NCBI GenBank assembly: GCA_008729055.1
Contig: SDUX01000002.1
Location: forward strand, 4,429,874 to 4,493,873
Length of the DNA stretch: 64,000 nt
From: Pyropia haitanensis
Lineage: Eukaryota; Rhodophyta; Bangiophyceae; Bangiales; Bangiaceae
Reading direction: 5' to 3'
In this document: positions 10,703-21,738 of the stretch, in pieces
Layout of the letters: every line of letters begins with the position of its first letter
Position numbering within the stretch: the stretch's first letter is position 1
The notes under the pieces: generated by a model
Database searches by the model: none
Told to the model about the DNA's origin: nothing
The model's input: the letters and a program-made list of their open reading frames with translations, nothing else
Program-made: the position numbers and the translations under genes

Positions 10703-11299
10703 ATGATTATCCCCGTGCGGTGCTTCACGTGTGGCAAGGTCATTGGTACGTGGGCCACCCGCTCGCCCTGTTCCCGCACGCCGCCGCCGTCTGCGGGACC
10801 CGCCGGCTGCGCCTCGGGGTGGCTGCGGAGCCCGGGCTTCTGGCGTACCTCTGCGCGTAGTCGCGGCTTTGCTGCTATGGACCGCGGTGTGAGGTGGGGC
10901 GTTGTGACTCGCACGCGCTCACGTCGTTCCGCGCGGAGGCTCGCTGGCGTGCTAGCCAGCGCATGTTCTTGTTTCGTTCTTGTCCAGCGCGGCTGTGGCT
11001 CGTATGGACCTTTTCCCGCCCTGGTCCTCTGACTCATACTGTGTCTGTGTGAATGTGCCCGGGTCACTTTCTGGTTGCTCCCGCTGCGCCCTCGCTGCGA
11101 CTGGTGTGCACCCGGTGGTGACTGCTCGCCCCCCCGGTTGCATGGCACAGGCAACAAACACCAAGCGTACCTGGAACTCCTCAAGACCGACCACAATGAG
11201 GGCGATGCGCTCGATAAGCTGGGCCTCAAACGCTACTGCTGCCGCCGGATGCTCCTGGCGCACGTCGACCTGATTGAGAAGCTGCTCAGCTACAAGTGA
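10703..11299 (+). CDS. RPB10: RNA polymerases I, II and III subunit RPABC5 (Rpb10), two exons
   Basis: Exon 1 (10703-10745) encodes [14 protein letters not shown], the invariant start of Rpb10. Exon 2 (11151-11299) encodes the rest, with [20 protein letters not shown] and HVDLIEKLL. The 405-bp intron has donor GTACGT and acceptor GGCACAG, and splits a glycine codon. The protein is 63 residues, the usual size being about 65-70. The zinc ligands are present: C7 and C10 in FTCGK, and the Cys pair in RYCCRR. The subunit is shared by all three nuclear RNA polymerases and packs against the second and third largest subunits. It is convergent with the DUF1995 gene, whose stop lies 96 bp away. This is one of the most certain genes here. 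Confidence 0.96.
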
Positions 11300-11395
11300 A
11301 GCGGGGACCCGTTGCCGCGCAGTCCTCGCTGAATGCAGAATTTCCTCTGGTCCCCCCCCCCCCCCTCTTCACCCCACGCCCCCCCTCGTCTCTCA

Positions 11396-12346
11396 TTACC
11401 CCTTCATGTACACCTTCAAAAACCTGCTCAGGCGGGCGGCAAAGCCCCCCTCGGGCCGCTCCCCCCCACCCCCCTCCGCCGCGTTAAAGATGTCGATAAT
11501 GTCGTCGCTCGACGGCCGCTCCTCCCGCTGGGCAATCAGCTCAAAGCCGGTCACCGTGCCCGGCGCGTCCCGCCACACCGTCCACGGCCCCGGCGCCGCG
11601 CGCAGGAGCACCCCCCAGTCAAACGTGCGCAGGCAGTAGACCGTGTCAAAGCGGCGCATCACCCGCTCCCGCAGCTGCCGCGCGTTGAGGCTGAGGCCCG
11701 TTACGCCCATGTCCACCACGTCTGGGTTGACGATGAGGAACGGCAGCGGGTCGGCCTCCCGCTCCAGCGACGCCTCCACCAGCCGCTCCATGCCAGTCAC
11801 CTCGCTCGCGCGCGGGCAAACGAGCACCACCGCGGCGGTGGTGGGCGTGATGGTGGCGGTCTCCAGGCCCGTCACGGTGTACCACGCGGCAGGCCCCCAG
11901 TCGCGGGCGGCCAGCGCCGCGGCGCCCGCGTCGGGGAGGATCACCAGCACCGCCTTGGGGTCCCAGGGGGTGGCCGACGCGCCGCTGCCGGCGACCGCCG
12001 CCAGGTCCTCCCGCAGCGCGTCGGCGAGCATGCGCGTGATGGGCAGTGAGTTCTTGAGCATCGTGTACGTGCTGTCCCCGGCGGTGGTGTCCACCTCGAC
12101 AAACAGCCGCGTGGCGCCGGCGCGCAGGGCGACCGAGCACGAGAACGCTGCCTGTGTTACCGACGCGGACAGGGAGGGGGGGATGGGCGGCACGCCGCCG
12201 GCGGTCACCGCTGCGACGGGGTCCATCGCCTCGGCGGCGGCGCTGCCAGCGGCGGCGGCCGCAGACGAGGCAGCGGCGGCGGCTTCCAGACCGGCTGCCG
12301 TGGAAGGGGGCGGCTCGGACCCACCGGGTGGGGGGGGGGTGGCCAT
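11396..12346 (-). CDS. DUF1995 domain protein, LPA3-like, probably plastid
   Basis: From ATG 12346 the protein is 316 residues. After a Pro/Ala-rich N-terminus, the domain runs from about residue 60 to the end: ALRAGATRLFVEVDTT, VILPDAGAAALAARDWGP, VLVCPRASEV, LPFLIVNPDVVDMG, YCLRTFDWGVLLRAAPGPW and, near the end, EERPSSDDIIDIF. This is the DUF1995 pattern found in plant and algal chloroplast proteins and in cyanobacteria, including LPA3, which helps photosystem II assembly. No clear transit peptide follows ATG 12346. The +1 frame upstream (from ATG 12522, MAGVKDVGVMSTSNQ) reads as a basic, Ser/Val-rich leader and would join through a 10-base G run at about 12330-12339. I therefore suspect the true start is near 12522 with a homopolymer indel. 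Confidence 0.82.
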   Translation of the reverse strand: MATPPPPGGSEPPPSTAAGLEAAAAASSAAAAAGSAAAEAMDPVAAVTAGGVPPIPPSLSASVTQAAFSCSVALRAGATRLFVEVDTTAGDSTYTMLKNSLPITRMLADALREDLAAVAGSGASATPWDPKAVLVILPDAGAAALAARDWGPAAWYTVTGLETATITPTTAAVVLVCPRASEVTGMERLVEASLEREADPLPFLIVNPDVVDMGVTGLSLNARQLRERVMRRFDTVYCLRTFDWGVLLRAAPGPWTVWRDAPGTVTGFELIAQREERPSSDDIIDIFNAAEGGGGERPEGGFAARLSRFLKVYMKG

Positions 12347-12922
12347 CCGGGTCGCCCCGCGGGTGGGGGGGGCACGGGGGCGCCATGGGCCCGCCGCAGT
12401 GGACAGGTGCTGCCAATGACGCACGACCGCCGCGCGGACAACCTCACGGGGGGGAAGGCGAAGAGGACGTGGCGGTGTTGATTGCTCGTGCTCATCACGC
12501 CCACGTCCTTCACGCCTGCCATGTTGTCCTCCGTCACAGACCTCCTCCGTCAACGCCCCATCCACACTCGCTGCGGTGCCGATGGAGACGGGGCCAAGAG
12601 CCGAGAGCTGGCCGTGCCTCCACCTCGTGGAGACTTTTTTGACTTTCCATTAGAAAAGTTCACCGACAATTACACACGAGCGAGAGATACGGGCAAACCT
12701 TGTGTTGGCTCACACAGATGTGTCTTTGTCGAATTCACGCACCGCGCCAATATGTACACCTCCAACCCCGCGCAGTGGACTGGCAAGACTCGCGGCATCC
12801 GCGACGACAAGACAAACACGTCACCAAGCAGCACATCACGCATCCTCCTGCGCACAAACACGCGAAACCCTACAGTGCACGCAAAACAATAGTACAAACC
12901 ACCCGTCGCCCCCGCCCGACCT
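12347..12922. other. intergenic or 5' leader of the DUF1995 gene
   Basis: It includes the possible transit-peptide segment 12522-12347 (minus). The rest up to the bZIP stop is less GC-rich and holds nothing I recognise. Confidence 0.35.
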
Positions 12923-14038
12923 CTATGCCGCGTGCGCGGGGCGCTCCCACGCCTGCGTCGCCTCCTCCATCAGCGTCGACAGGCCAACCCCACCGCCCGC
13001 GTACCCCTGTGGTCCCCCCCCGTGGTCTTGCAAGATCGCCCCGTAGCCACCGCCCTTGATCTTGAGCAGCAGCTGCAGGTGGCTGACGGCCCCGTTGAGG
13101 GAGCGCACCCGCTCCTGCAGCTGCGCAATGGTCGTGTCCTTCTCTGCCAGGGTGGCGGAAAGGTTCTCAAAGCGGGCCTTCTTGCGCAGCCGGCTGCGCT
13201 CGGCCGCCGACCGGTTTAGCACCACCCGCAGCGCCTTACGCTCCGAGTCGCTCATGGCCAGCGGGGCGGCCGCGGCCGCCGCGGCCGCCGCCGCTGCCGC
13301 CGCCGCCGCGTCGCGGTCGTCCCCGAGGCCGCGCCCGTCGGCGGCACTCTCCAGACCGGCGGGCACCTTGGGGAAGGCCGTGCACGTGGTGGTGTGTCGG
13401 CGGCGGCGCATGTCAGCGACCAGCTGACGGGCAACGGTGCGGATCAGCAGCGGGCTGCCGTCGTCAGACGCGACGGCGGTCATCTTGGGGTGGGCACGAA
13501 TAAAGTCAATGAGGACTTCCACCCCCACCTCACCGACGCCGCAGCTGCAGTGGTAGGGCTCCTCCTTGTCCTCCGCATCGGGGATCTCGGCCATCAACTG
13601 GCCACGGGTCACCCCGCCGGCGCCGTGGGCCGCCCTGACCATCTTGTGGGTCGTCCCGACCGTGGCGGGTGCCGCCAGCTGGGGCACTTGCACGGCGCCA
13701 CCGCTGTGGGCAGCAGCCACGTCCGTCGAGGCCCGCCTACGCCGACCCGTTGGGGTGCCATCCGTTGACGTCGAGCAGGCGGAGCTGCCGCTCTCTTGTT
13801 CATCCTCCCGCCCCGCACCGGCGGCGCGCATTGGCGCGTTGGGCGCAGCCTCCTCGGGCCGGGACAGAGCAAACATGCGCGCGGGCGGACCGGGCAGCGA
13901 TGGAGCTTGGGGCATAGTCATCTTGGGGGAGCCGCCTAGGAAGTTGGACGGGGACAGGCCAAAGAGGTCCTCTACGCCGCCTTCGTTAGAGCCCATCCAG
14001 GGCAGCTGGTCGGCACTCTCGCCATAGGAGCGCTTCAT
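12923..14038 (-). CDS. bZIP transcription factor
   Basis: The 371-residue protein has a C-terminal basic-leucine-zipper. The basic region reads VLNRSAAERSRLRKKARFEN, with the diagnostic N-x7-R spacing. The zipper has leucines at heptad spacing through LSATLAEKDTTIAQLQERV and LNGAVSHLQLLLK, about five heptads. Upstream are an Ala tract of about 15 residues (GCC/GCG repeats) and a compact region around PYHCSCGVGEVGVEVLIDFI that is not low complexity and may be a separate small domain. The N-terminus is Ser/Pro-rich. It should be a nuclear, dimeric DNA-binding protein; the target site cannot be read. ATG 14038 (MKRSYGESADQL) is chosen because upstream sequence is a Pro/Ser run. It lies head-to-tail with the DUF1995 gene. 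Confidence 0.85.
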   Translation of the reverse strand: MKRSYGESADQLPWMGSNEGGVEDLFGLSPSNFLGGSPKMTMPQAPSLPGPPARMFALSRPEEAAPNAPMRAAGAGREDEQESGSSACSTSTDGTPTGRRRRASTDVAAAHSGGAVQVPQLAAPATVGTTHKMVRAAHGAGGVTRGQLMAEIPDAEDKEEPYHCSCGVGEVGVEVLIDFIRAHPKMTAVASDDGSPLLIRTVARQLVADMRRRRHTTTCTAFPKVPAGLESAADGRGLGDDRDAAAAAAAAAAAAAAAPLAMSDSERKALRVVLNRSAAERSRLRKKARFENLSATLAEKDTTIAQLQERVRSLNGAVSHLQLLLKIKGGGYGAILQDHGGGPQGYAGGGVGLSTLMEEATQAWERPAHAA

Positions 14039-15680
14039 GGCGATCGGAGGGGGGGGGGGGAAAGAGAAAGGTTGGGAGTGCGGGCAAGTACTTGGGCGGT
14101 ACTGGGGCGGCAGTGGTGGTGAGGAAGAAGATGGCCTCGACGACGATGGAGCGCTCGGTGGGATGAGCAGAGCCAAGTCGTTCGCGGGCCGTGAGTTGAG
14201 TGCGATGTGCGCTTGTTCCTCACCAGGAGCACTCGACACGCCGTGTGGCAACCCCTCTTATGCCCTCAACGCGATGGCCGCGGAGGAACGGATCCGTCCC
14301 GACGGCGGGGGCGGCGTGGGTCGGCTGCGTGCCCGACCCAGGCCAGCACGCCGGTCGGGCAAGCCTACAATCGGCATCGGTGCCACCGGGACGCGTGAGC
14401 CGCACCGGTGCGCCGCCTTCTGCCCTTCCTGGGATGCGGCAACGTTTGCTGCAGGGCGCGCGCGCACCCCTTCTTTCCGCCTCGACCAAGAGGAGTGACG
14501 CGTCCCCGGCTGTTGGCCCCGCGTCGGCTCACGACCAGGGGCCTCCTGAACGAGCCTGAGCGCAGCGCCAGCCCCACCGTCTCGGGGTGGCCAATCAGTG
14601 GGCAGGACCTTGCCCGAGCGCCTACGCGAAAGCGATTGGCGACGGCGGCGTTGGATGGCGGCCGTGCTGCGCCTCGCCGCGGCCCTGTCTGCGAAGTGCC
14701 CCCAAGACTTCAAAAAAGCGGATCGCAAACCCCTCCTCATCGGCAACGAGGCTGCTTTGCGGGCGCGGGGGAGGCGCAGTGGGGCTTGTCCGGCAGGCAA
14801 CGGGGACAAGGGGTTCATTCCTTCCCACGGGACGTCCACTCAGGGCGTGCCATTTCGTCCAGATGGAGGATCCGTCCAGTCCAATATCCGCGGTGGGTTG
14901 ATGGCACTCTTGTTGCCGCGGAAACAATGGACAGACGGCGGACTTCCCCACTTTTGCCCATGGGCCGAAGAATAAACATACCGCGTTGGGCACTGTCGGC
15001 GTCCCTACTGGATTGCGTGGGCCAATCGTCTCTCCCCACGGGGGAGTATCCCAAATCACACGGCTTGCGCCCCACAGAACAGTTGCACTCCATGGGGCTG
15101 CCTTATTGGCTGGTCGGGACACGCACGCGGGCGCTGGCCCCCAGGGCCCCAGCCGGCCGAACGGCAACACGACCTGGAACACTACAGTTGGGCAATGATG
15201 CAGCTTCTCCAGAGGAGTCCCGACGCATGCGGCCTGTCCGCCACAGAACGAAGGCAACTGGTGCAGGCCCCAGGCGGCACTAGAATCCGCACAAGCGGCC
15301 GAATAAGGTACTTGCTGGTGTGTATGGCAACCGTCTGTATGGCAATCAAACGATCTGCCGGCTTGCGTTCTCTTGGGCACCACGGTTGCGTTGCGAGGTG
15401 GACGTAGACTGGTTCTGACCTGGAGCGGCGCGTGTCCCTCCAGCAGGGCGAGCCATTACAGAGGTCGAGCGCGCTCATTACTGTGACACACGACCGCAGC
15501 CACCGGGCGATGAAATGGGCCTGACAACGGGATGGCAAACTTGACACAGTCCGCATTAGACGTTGTCAATAGAATGGCAGCACCTGAGTCTGAATTTCCG
15601 CATGTCACATCAAGATGCCGAGATCTGGTGGTCGCCGGGTGCCCCACCACCTAATCGGTGGTGGGCCTCATGACACAGCC
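14039..15680. other. intergenic, no gene supported
   Basis: About 1.6 kb between the bZIP start and the first 2452-bp element. Open frames on both strands have no recognisable family. A short perfect hairpin (CCACCACC, five-base loop, GGTGGTGG) lies at about 15643-15664, just left of the element. Confidence 0.35.
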
Positions 15681-18132
15681 ATCGTCACGTTTCCCCCGGT
15701 TTCCCATCGGCAGCCCAACGCGCCGCGCGATGGCTACCGGCCCATCGGAATGGGCCTTCGATGGCTTCCGGACTGGCCCAGTTTGGCCTAACGCGCAGGC
15801 CATCGACTGCCTCTGGCGATGGGCTCGTTTCTCACCCCGGACCTGGCGACGAGACCCCTCCCGCGACTGAAGCTCGTGAGGGCGCCCGTGTCACTGGCGT
15901 GTCGCGGGGTGACGGCCAACAGTCCTACGCTCTCATTGGACCGTTAAAGAAAGAACTTACCCAAGACATTTTAAAATTTAATCCAAGTGCCTAAGTTCAG
16001 GCGCGGAGATAGGACTTGGCTACCTCTGACCTGGTCACGGCCACCACGACCATTTGGCAATGCGGGTTGCTGCCGTGCCCACACAGCTTCCCGGTTGCTT
16101 CGCTAGCCCACGCTACCTTTTCTTGCCCGCTGCGTACGAAGGGCAAGCCGGCCGCTAAAGCGACGGCGGGCCAGCGTGGCGGGCGCAACACCGCTCATGA
16201 AGCGGCAGCACAGGGGTAGCGGCAGCGAGGGGGGCGACGGCACAGACAGCACCGACAAGCGCTGTCATGGCGGTGCGCGAGAGAGATGCCGTCGAGGAAC
16301 ATGGCGGATAGGGGGCCACGCGGGCCCGCGGCTGCAGCCACTGTCACTAAAGCTCGAATCCGCTACGCAAGGCCTACACAGCCCACACACATACACACCT
16401 CGCTTGTACAAGTCAACAGTGTCCCACAAGTCATACTTGGATCCGCGAGACGCGACTGCTTTACAGCTCGGGTGTCTCCTCTCTGGACACCCCGAGCCGC
16501 CTGGGGCATGTACGGGGGGCCCGTTGTGCCTCGCTATGTCCACTCACGAACGGCTCGTCGCCACGTGGTGGGCCTGTGACTGGGCGAGTTCGGGAGCTCC
16601 CCGCACTTCGACGATCACGCGGCCGCGCGTGACGTGCCGCGAGGTTGCCGAGTGACAATCTCGCGGGCAGCAAATTACGGAAGGCGTTGCACCGTCAGCA
16701 CTCTTCATGGAACACTTGGATGCACCCCAAGTAAGGGGAGGGGGGGAGGTTCGGGCTCATCAACCAATAGGCAGGTCGCAGACGTGACAATTTAGTGCAT
16801 CGATCAGACTTGCCTTCCAAGGCTTCGGAGTCGATCACCAAATTCTTCTTCGAGAAGGTCCGATCCCAACGTCTCAGAATCGAGACGCCGCGCGCCCTGG
16901 AGCTTGAGTCGCAGGCCGTGCCGTAGACTGGCTTCCAACCGCCGCTCGCCGTCTCACACCGAGTTGGCACGGTCCCCCACGCTGACGCGCGCCTGCACGC
17001 ACGCCCCTCGCCTCTCTCCCCGCGAAGCTCCGGATGACCTTCCACTTGCTCGAGTCGACATCGATCATGGGCGGCATCGCTGTAGGTGCTCGGGTCCTCG
17101 TCTGCCCAATCGTTGGGCAAGGTTATGGGAGATGTGAAGCGCCAGCACGAGTTCTTGATGACTCGCCGGGGTCCCGAGCAGCTGGAGGGAATGGACGCGC
17201 GTATCTGTTTGTGCATCTGTGCCTCGTACTGCATGAGTGGCATCATGGTGTCTAACTGTGTGTTTAGGCCGTGTGTTTTGCTGCGTGTTTTGGTATTTCT
17301 TTTTTTGTTCGTTCTTTGCATGCGTGTGGGTCTTTTGTGCGTGGATCGGTCAAGAAGACAAGGCATGAACGGGGGCGCTGGTGAAGCTGTGCTGCCTAGA
17401 GTTGGTGGACGCATCCAGAGGCAAGAAGTGAGGGGATTTGGAGAGAGAGAGAAGCATTTAGGATGGAAGGCGGGGTCGATGACGGGAGAGAGGCTCAAGA
17501 TGGGGGGTGCGTTGATGTGGGTGGGGGGGTTGGGCTGCCAAGAGGGTGGCGACGACGTAAAGCTCTTGTGGGCGGGGGGTGGAGATGTGGGGAAGTGCGA
17601 GAGGCGAGCAGGCTTCTCCCCCTCCCCACCGTCAGCGGGAAGGGCGCCGCTACGGTGGGGCGGTGAGGAGGCTCGCCAACAACAGATACAACAAACAATA
17701 AAACGTGCTCTTGACGCCATGTAGGAGCCACGTGACGGGGAGCACAGAAACGGGGCGGCCGGTGGGCATCACAAACGCAGTTGCCCAGAGGTCCCAGGAA
17801 ATAGTTGTGCGCCAGCGCTGGCGGCCGCCCTGTATTGATTTTTCCGAGGACGAATTGCCCTTCCCGTGAGTACCGCAAGTCTCAACTCCTCAACCTGGAG
17901 CTGCACCACGGATCCGAGCTCTGTGATTGGCCCAGAAGGCTGTCACGGCTGACCGTTTGTGACATGGCAGAGCGGTTCCGCCGGAGCACTCGGGCCCACC
18001 GGACGCCCATCGGTCCGGTAACCCCTCGACCCCAACAAGGTCCAACAAAGGGGGTGCGCGTTAGGCGATTTTGCCCCACCGCCGCGCTAACGAAAGTGGT
18101 GCGCGATGCATGCCCGGGGACAACGTGACGAT
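15681..18132. mobile_element. 2452-bp element with terminal inverted repeats, copy 1
   Basis: The unit starts ATCGTCACGTT and ends AACGTGACGAT, an exact 11-bp terminal inverted repeat; the match continues imperfectly to about 19 bp (CCCCGG on both sides). ACAGCC stands immediately outside both ends, a candidate 6-bp target-site duplication. A second, almost identical copy lies at 18813-21264. The longest internal frame (minus, 17720-16695, 341 codons) is Ser/Pro-rich with no transposase motif I recognise, so I call it a non-autonomous DNA transposon. Superfamily is not assignable from the sequence alone. Confidence 0.75.
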
Positions 18133-18812
18133 ACAGCCATCACCCGCACAGTCCCAAAGGGCGCGTGGCGCACGCGTGCCTATACGCGGGTGCGGACCTG
18201 TGCGACAAGTGCACAGATGTCTATGGCCAGCCTCACGGTCAACTCATCGAGGTGTGAGCCTCAGCCCCCGTCGTGACGGGGGCACGACAGCAACTGGCGC
18301 AGCGGATTGGCCCACGACCGCTCCGGGGACGGGGGGGTCCCGCACAGGTGCCATACAGCAATCTCCGCGCCGATACGCGGGGCGAGTTGCAAGGATATTC
18401 GTCGCCCCGCGCGAGCGGTACCGCCCTGCGGGCTCTGGGGTGAGCCCTGCGCTGGGGCGGTGCGCCATCCGCCGGCGTCCCCAGAGCCCCTGTGGTCGAA
18501 CCCTGTTGCCAATTCCCCCTTGGCTGACAGCCGTTGGGCTGACGCGGGTGGACATGTGCCCCCTTCCGGTGCACCCCAGCCACGGGATCATCTCACCGCT
18601 GGGGATCGTTCCTGGCACACGGCGTGCGGGGCAACGGGTTGCGCATCGGCCCTTCCCAACAGTGCACTTTTGTGGAAGGTAGAGTACTCACGAGACTTCC
18701 GGTCCTGGCCACTCCCGCGAGTCTTTCTGGGAGACGACGCGCTCCGCGGGCTGGCTGATGGGCGGCGGTTGCGTGGGAATGCGTTGCCGCTCTGTGACCG
18801 GCGTGGTGCGGA
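18133..18812. other. 680-bp spacer between the two 2452-bp copies
   Basis: It is unique within the window and has no recognisable coding content. Its left end (ACAGCCATCACC) continues the sequence interrupted by copy 1. Confidence 0.5.
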
Positions 18813-21264
18813 ATCGTCACGTTTCCCCCGGTTTCCCATCGGCAGCCCAACGCGCAGCGCGATGGCTACCGGCCCATCGGAATGGGCCTTCGATGGCTTC
18901 CGGACTGGCCCAGTTTGGCCTAACGCGCAGGCCATCGACTGCCTCTGGCGATGGGCTCGTTTCTCACCCCGGACCTGGCGACGAGACCCCTCCCGCGACT
19001 AAAACTCGTGAGGGCGCCCGTGTCACTGGCGTGTCGCGGGGTGACGGCCAACAGTCCTACGCTCTCATTGGACCGTTAAAGAAAGAACTTACCCAAGACA
19101 TTTTAAATTTTAATCCAAGTGCCTAAGTTCAGGCGCGGAGATAGGACTTGGCTACCTCTGACCTGGTCACGGCCACCACGACCATTTGGCAATGCGGGTT
19201 GCTGCCGTGCCCACACAGCTTCCCGGTTGCTTCGCTAGCCCACGCTACCTTTTCTTGCCCGCTGCGTACGAAGGGCAAGCCGGCCGCTAAAGCGACGGCG
19301 GGCCAGCGTGGCGGGCGCAACACCGCTCATGAAGCGGCAGCACAGGGGTAGCGGCAGCGAGGGGGGCGACGGCACAGACAGCACCGACAAGCGCTGTCAT
19401 GGCGGTGCGCGAGAGAGATGCCGTCGAGGAACATGGCGGATAGGGGGCCACGCGGGCCCGCGGCTGCAGCCACTGTCACTAAAGCTCGAATCCGCTACGC
19501 AAGGCCTACACAGCCCACACACATACACACCTCGCTTGTACAAGTCAACAGTGTCCCACAAGTCATACTTGGATCCGCGAGACGCGACTGCTTTACAGCT
19601 CGGGTGTCTCCTCTCTGGACACCCCGAGCCGCCTGGGGCATGTACGGGGGGCCCGTTGTGCCTCGCTATGTCCACTCACGAACGGCTCGTCGCCACGTGG
19701 TGGGCCTGTGACTGGGCGAGTTCGGGAGCTCCCCGCACTTCGACGATCACGCGGCCGCGCGTGACGTGCCGCGAGGTTGCCGAGTGACAATCTCGCGGGC
19801 AGCAAATTACGGAAGGCGTTGCACCGTCAGCACTCTTCATGGAACACTTGGATGCACCCCAAGTAAGGGGAGGGGGGGAGGTTCGGGCTCATCAACCAAT
19901 AGGCAGGTCGCAGACGTGACAATTTAGTGCATCGATCAGACTTGCCTTCCAAGGCTTCGGAGTCGATCACCAAATTCTTCTTCGAGAAGGTCCGATCCCA
20001 ACGTCTCAGAATCGAGACGCCGCGCGCCCTGGAGCTTGAGTCGCAGGCCGTGCCGTAGACTGGCTTCCAACCGCCGCTCGCCGTCTCACACCGAGTTGGC
20101 ACGGTCCCCCACGCTGACGCGCGCCTGCACGCACGCCCCTCGCCTCTCTCCCCGCGAAGCTCCGGATGACCTTCCACTTGCTCGAGTCGACATCGATCAT
20201 GGGCGGCATCGCTGTAGGTGCTCGGGTCCTCGTCTGCCCAATCGTTGGGCAAGGTTATGGGAGATGTGAAGCGCCAGCACGAGTTCTTGATGACTCGCCG
20301 GGGTCCCGAGCAGCTGGAGGGAATGGACGCGCGTATCTGTTTGTGCATCTGTGCCTCGTACTGCATGAGTGGCATCATGGTGTCTAACTGTGTGTTTAGG
20401 CCGTGTGTTTTGCTGCGTGTTTTGGTATTTCTTTTTTTGTTCGTTCTTTGCATGCGTGTGGGTCTTTTGTGCGTGGATCGGTCAAGAAGACAAGGCATGA
20501 ACGGGGGCGCTGGTGAAGCTGTGCTGCCTAGAGTTGGTGGACGCATCCAGAGGCAAGAAGTGAGGGGATTTGGAGAGAGAGAGAAGCATTTAGGATGGAA
20601 GGCGGGGTCGATGACGGGAGAGAGGCTCAAGATGGGGGGTGCGTTGATGTGGGTGGGGGGGTTGGGCTGCCAAGAGGGTGGCGACGACGTAAAGCTCTTG
20701 TGGGCGGGGGGTGGAGATGTGGGGAAGTGCGAGAGGCGAGCAGGCTTCTCCCCCTCCCCACCGTCAGCGGGAAGGGCGCCGCTACGGTGGGGCGGTGAGG
20801 AGGCTCGCCAACAACAGATACAACAAACAATAAAACGTGCTCTTGACGCCATGTAGGAGCCACGTGACGGGGAGCACAGAAACGGGGCGGCCGGTGGGCA
20901 TCACAAACGCAGTTGCCCAGAGGTCCCAGGAAATAGTTGTGCGCCAGCGCTGGCGGCCGCCCTGTATTGATTTTTCCGAGGACGAATTGCCCTTCCCGTG
21001 AGTACCGCAAGTCTCAACTCCTCAACCTGGAGCTGCACCACGGATCCGAGCTCTGTGATTGGCCCAGAAGGCTGTCACGGCTGACCGTTTGTGACATGGC
21101 AGAGCGGTTCCGCCGGAGCACTCGGGCCCACCGGACGCCCATCGGTCCGGTAACCCCTCGACCCCAACAAGGTCCAACAAAGGGGGTGCGCGTTAGGCGA
21201 TTTTGCCCCACCGCCGCGCTAACGAAAGTGGTGCGCGATGCATGCCCGGGGACAACGTGACGAT
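18813..21264. mobile_element. 2452-bp element with terminal inverted repeats, copy 2
   Basis: A near-identical direct copy of 15681-18132, offset by 3132 bp, with the same ATCGTCACGTT/AACGTGACGAT ends. I saw only a handful of base differences (for example near 18855, 19002 and 19108). Unlike copy 1, no direct repeat flanks it: the left neighbour ends TGCGGA and the right begins GGTAAC. Confidence 0.72.
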
Positions 21265-21738
21265 GGTAACCGCTGCCCATTGGCTTGGTCCTCGCTGGGG
21301 GCGCGGACCGTCGGCCGACCAGCACCGCGGGTGGTCCCCGAGGGTTGCTGGCGTGCCACCCAGGCAGCTCGGCATCGCAAGCAGCTTCGCATCGCAAGCA
21401 AGTTGTAGTATACGATTCCTTGGCAGGAGGAGTGAAGAATAACGCGTAGAAGATGCATGAGTAAACTACACTCATTCGACGTGGGGGGACCGCCACCCCT
21501 CTGGAATGGTCATTCAGGGGGGGTCCCCCCGGTCCCCCCAGGATTAGGCCGGTCCCCCCACGTGAGGGCGAAACCGAAGTGAAAGTTAACACATTCACAA
21601 AGCTTCGCTGGTACTTCTCGGCACCGGACTTGCGAGGCCTATTCCCCGAGCTGGGCGGCGGGCGTGCACGCCACGCCCACGTGGTCGACCCCGTCCTCTC
21701 GTCTCACCACCCGCCGTCGCCCCCGTCCACTCGTCTCC
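21265..21738. other. intergenic, contains a GGTCCCCCCAC repeat
   Basis: No gene. It holds the repeat described at 21466-21565. Confidence 0.4.
21466..21565. repeat. GGTCCCCCCAC-type repeat, copy 1
   Basis: A segment beginning CTACACTCATTCGA is followed by an 83-bp core (21480-21562) that opens CGTGGGGGGACCG and closes with its exact inverse CGGTCCCCCCACG. A second copy lies at 43334-43430 with the same left lead-in and similar sequence to the right. The inverted ends suggest a small non-autonomous transposon or the end of a larger one. Confidence 0.6.

Noticed and set aside
16695..17720. 341-codon minus frame in the repeated element as a transposase (also at 19827-20852)
   Set aside because: It is Ser/Pro-rich without catalytic motifs. 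It is identical in both copies only because the DNA is; a plus frame of similar length overlaps it.
19484..19500. Pol III B-box-like AGCTCGAATCC in the 2452-bp repeat (also in copy 1), suggesting a tRNA or SINE
   Set aside because: No matching A box at proper spacing and no cloverleaf can be folded around it.
15681..21264. LTR retrotransposon with 2.45-kb LTRs around a 680-bp interior
   Set aside because: Each repeat carries its own inverted termini and copy 1 has its own flanking ACAGCC pair. The ends are not TG...CA and the interior has no gag/pol, primer-binding site or polypurine tract that I can see.
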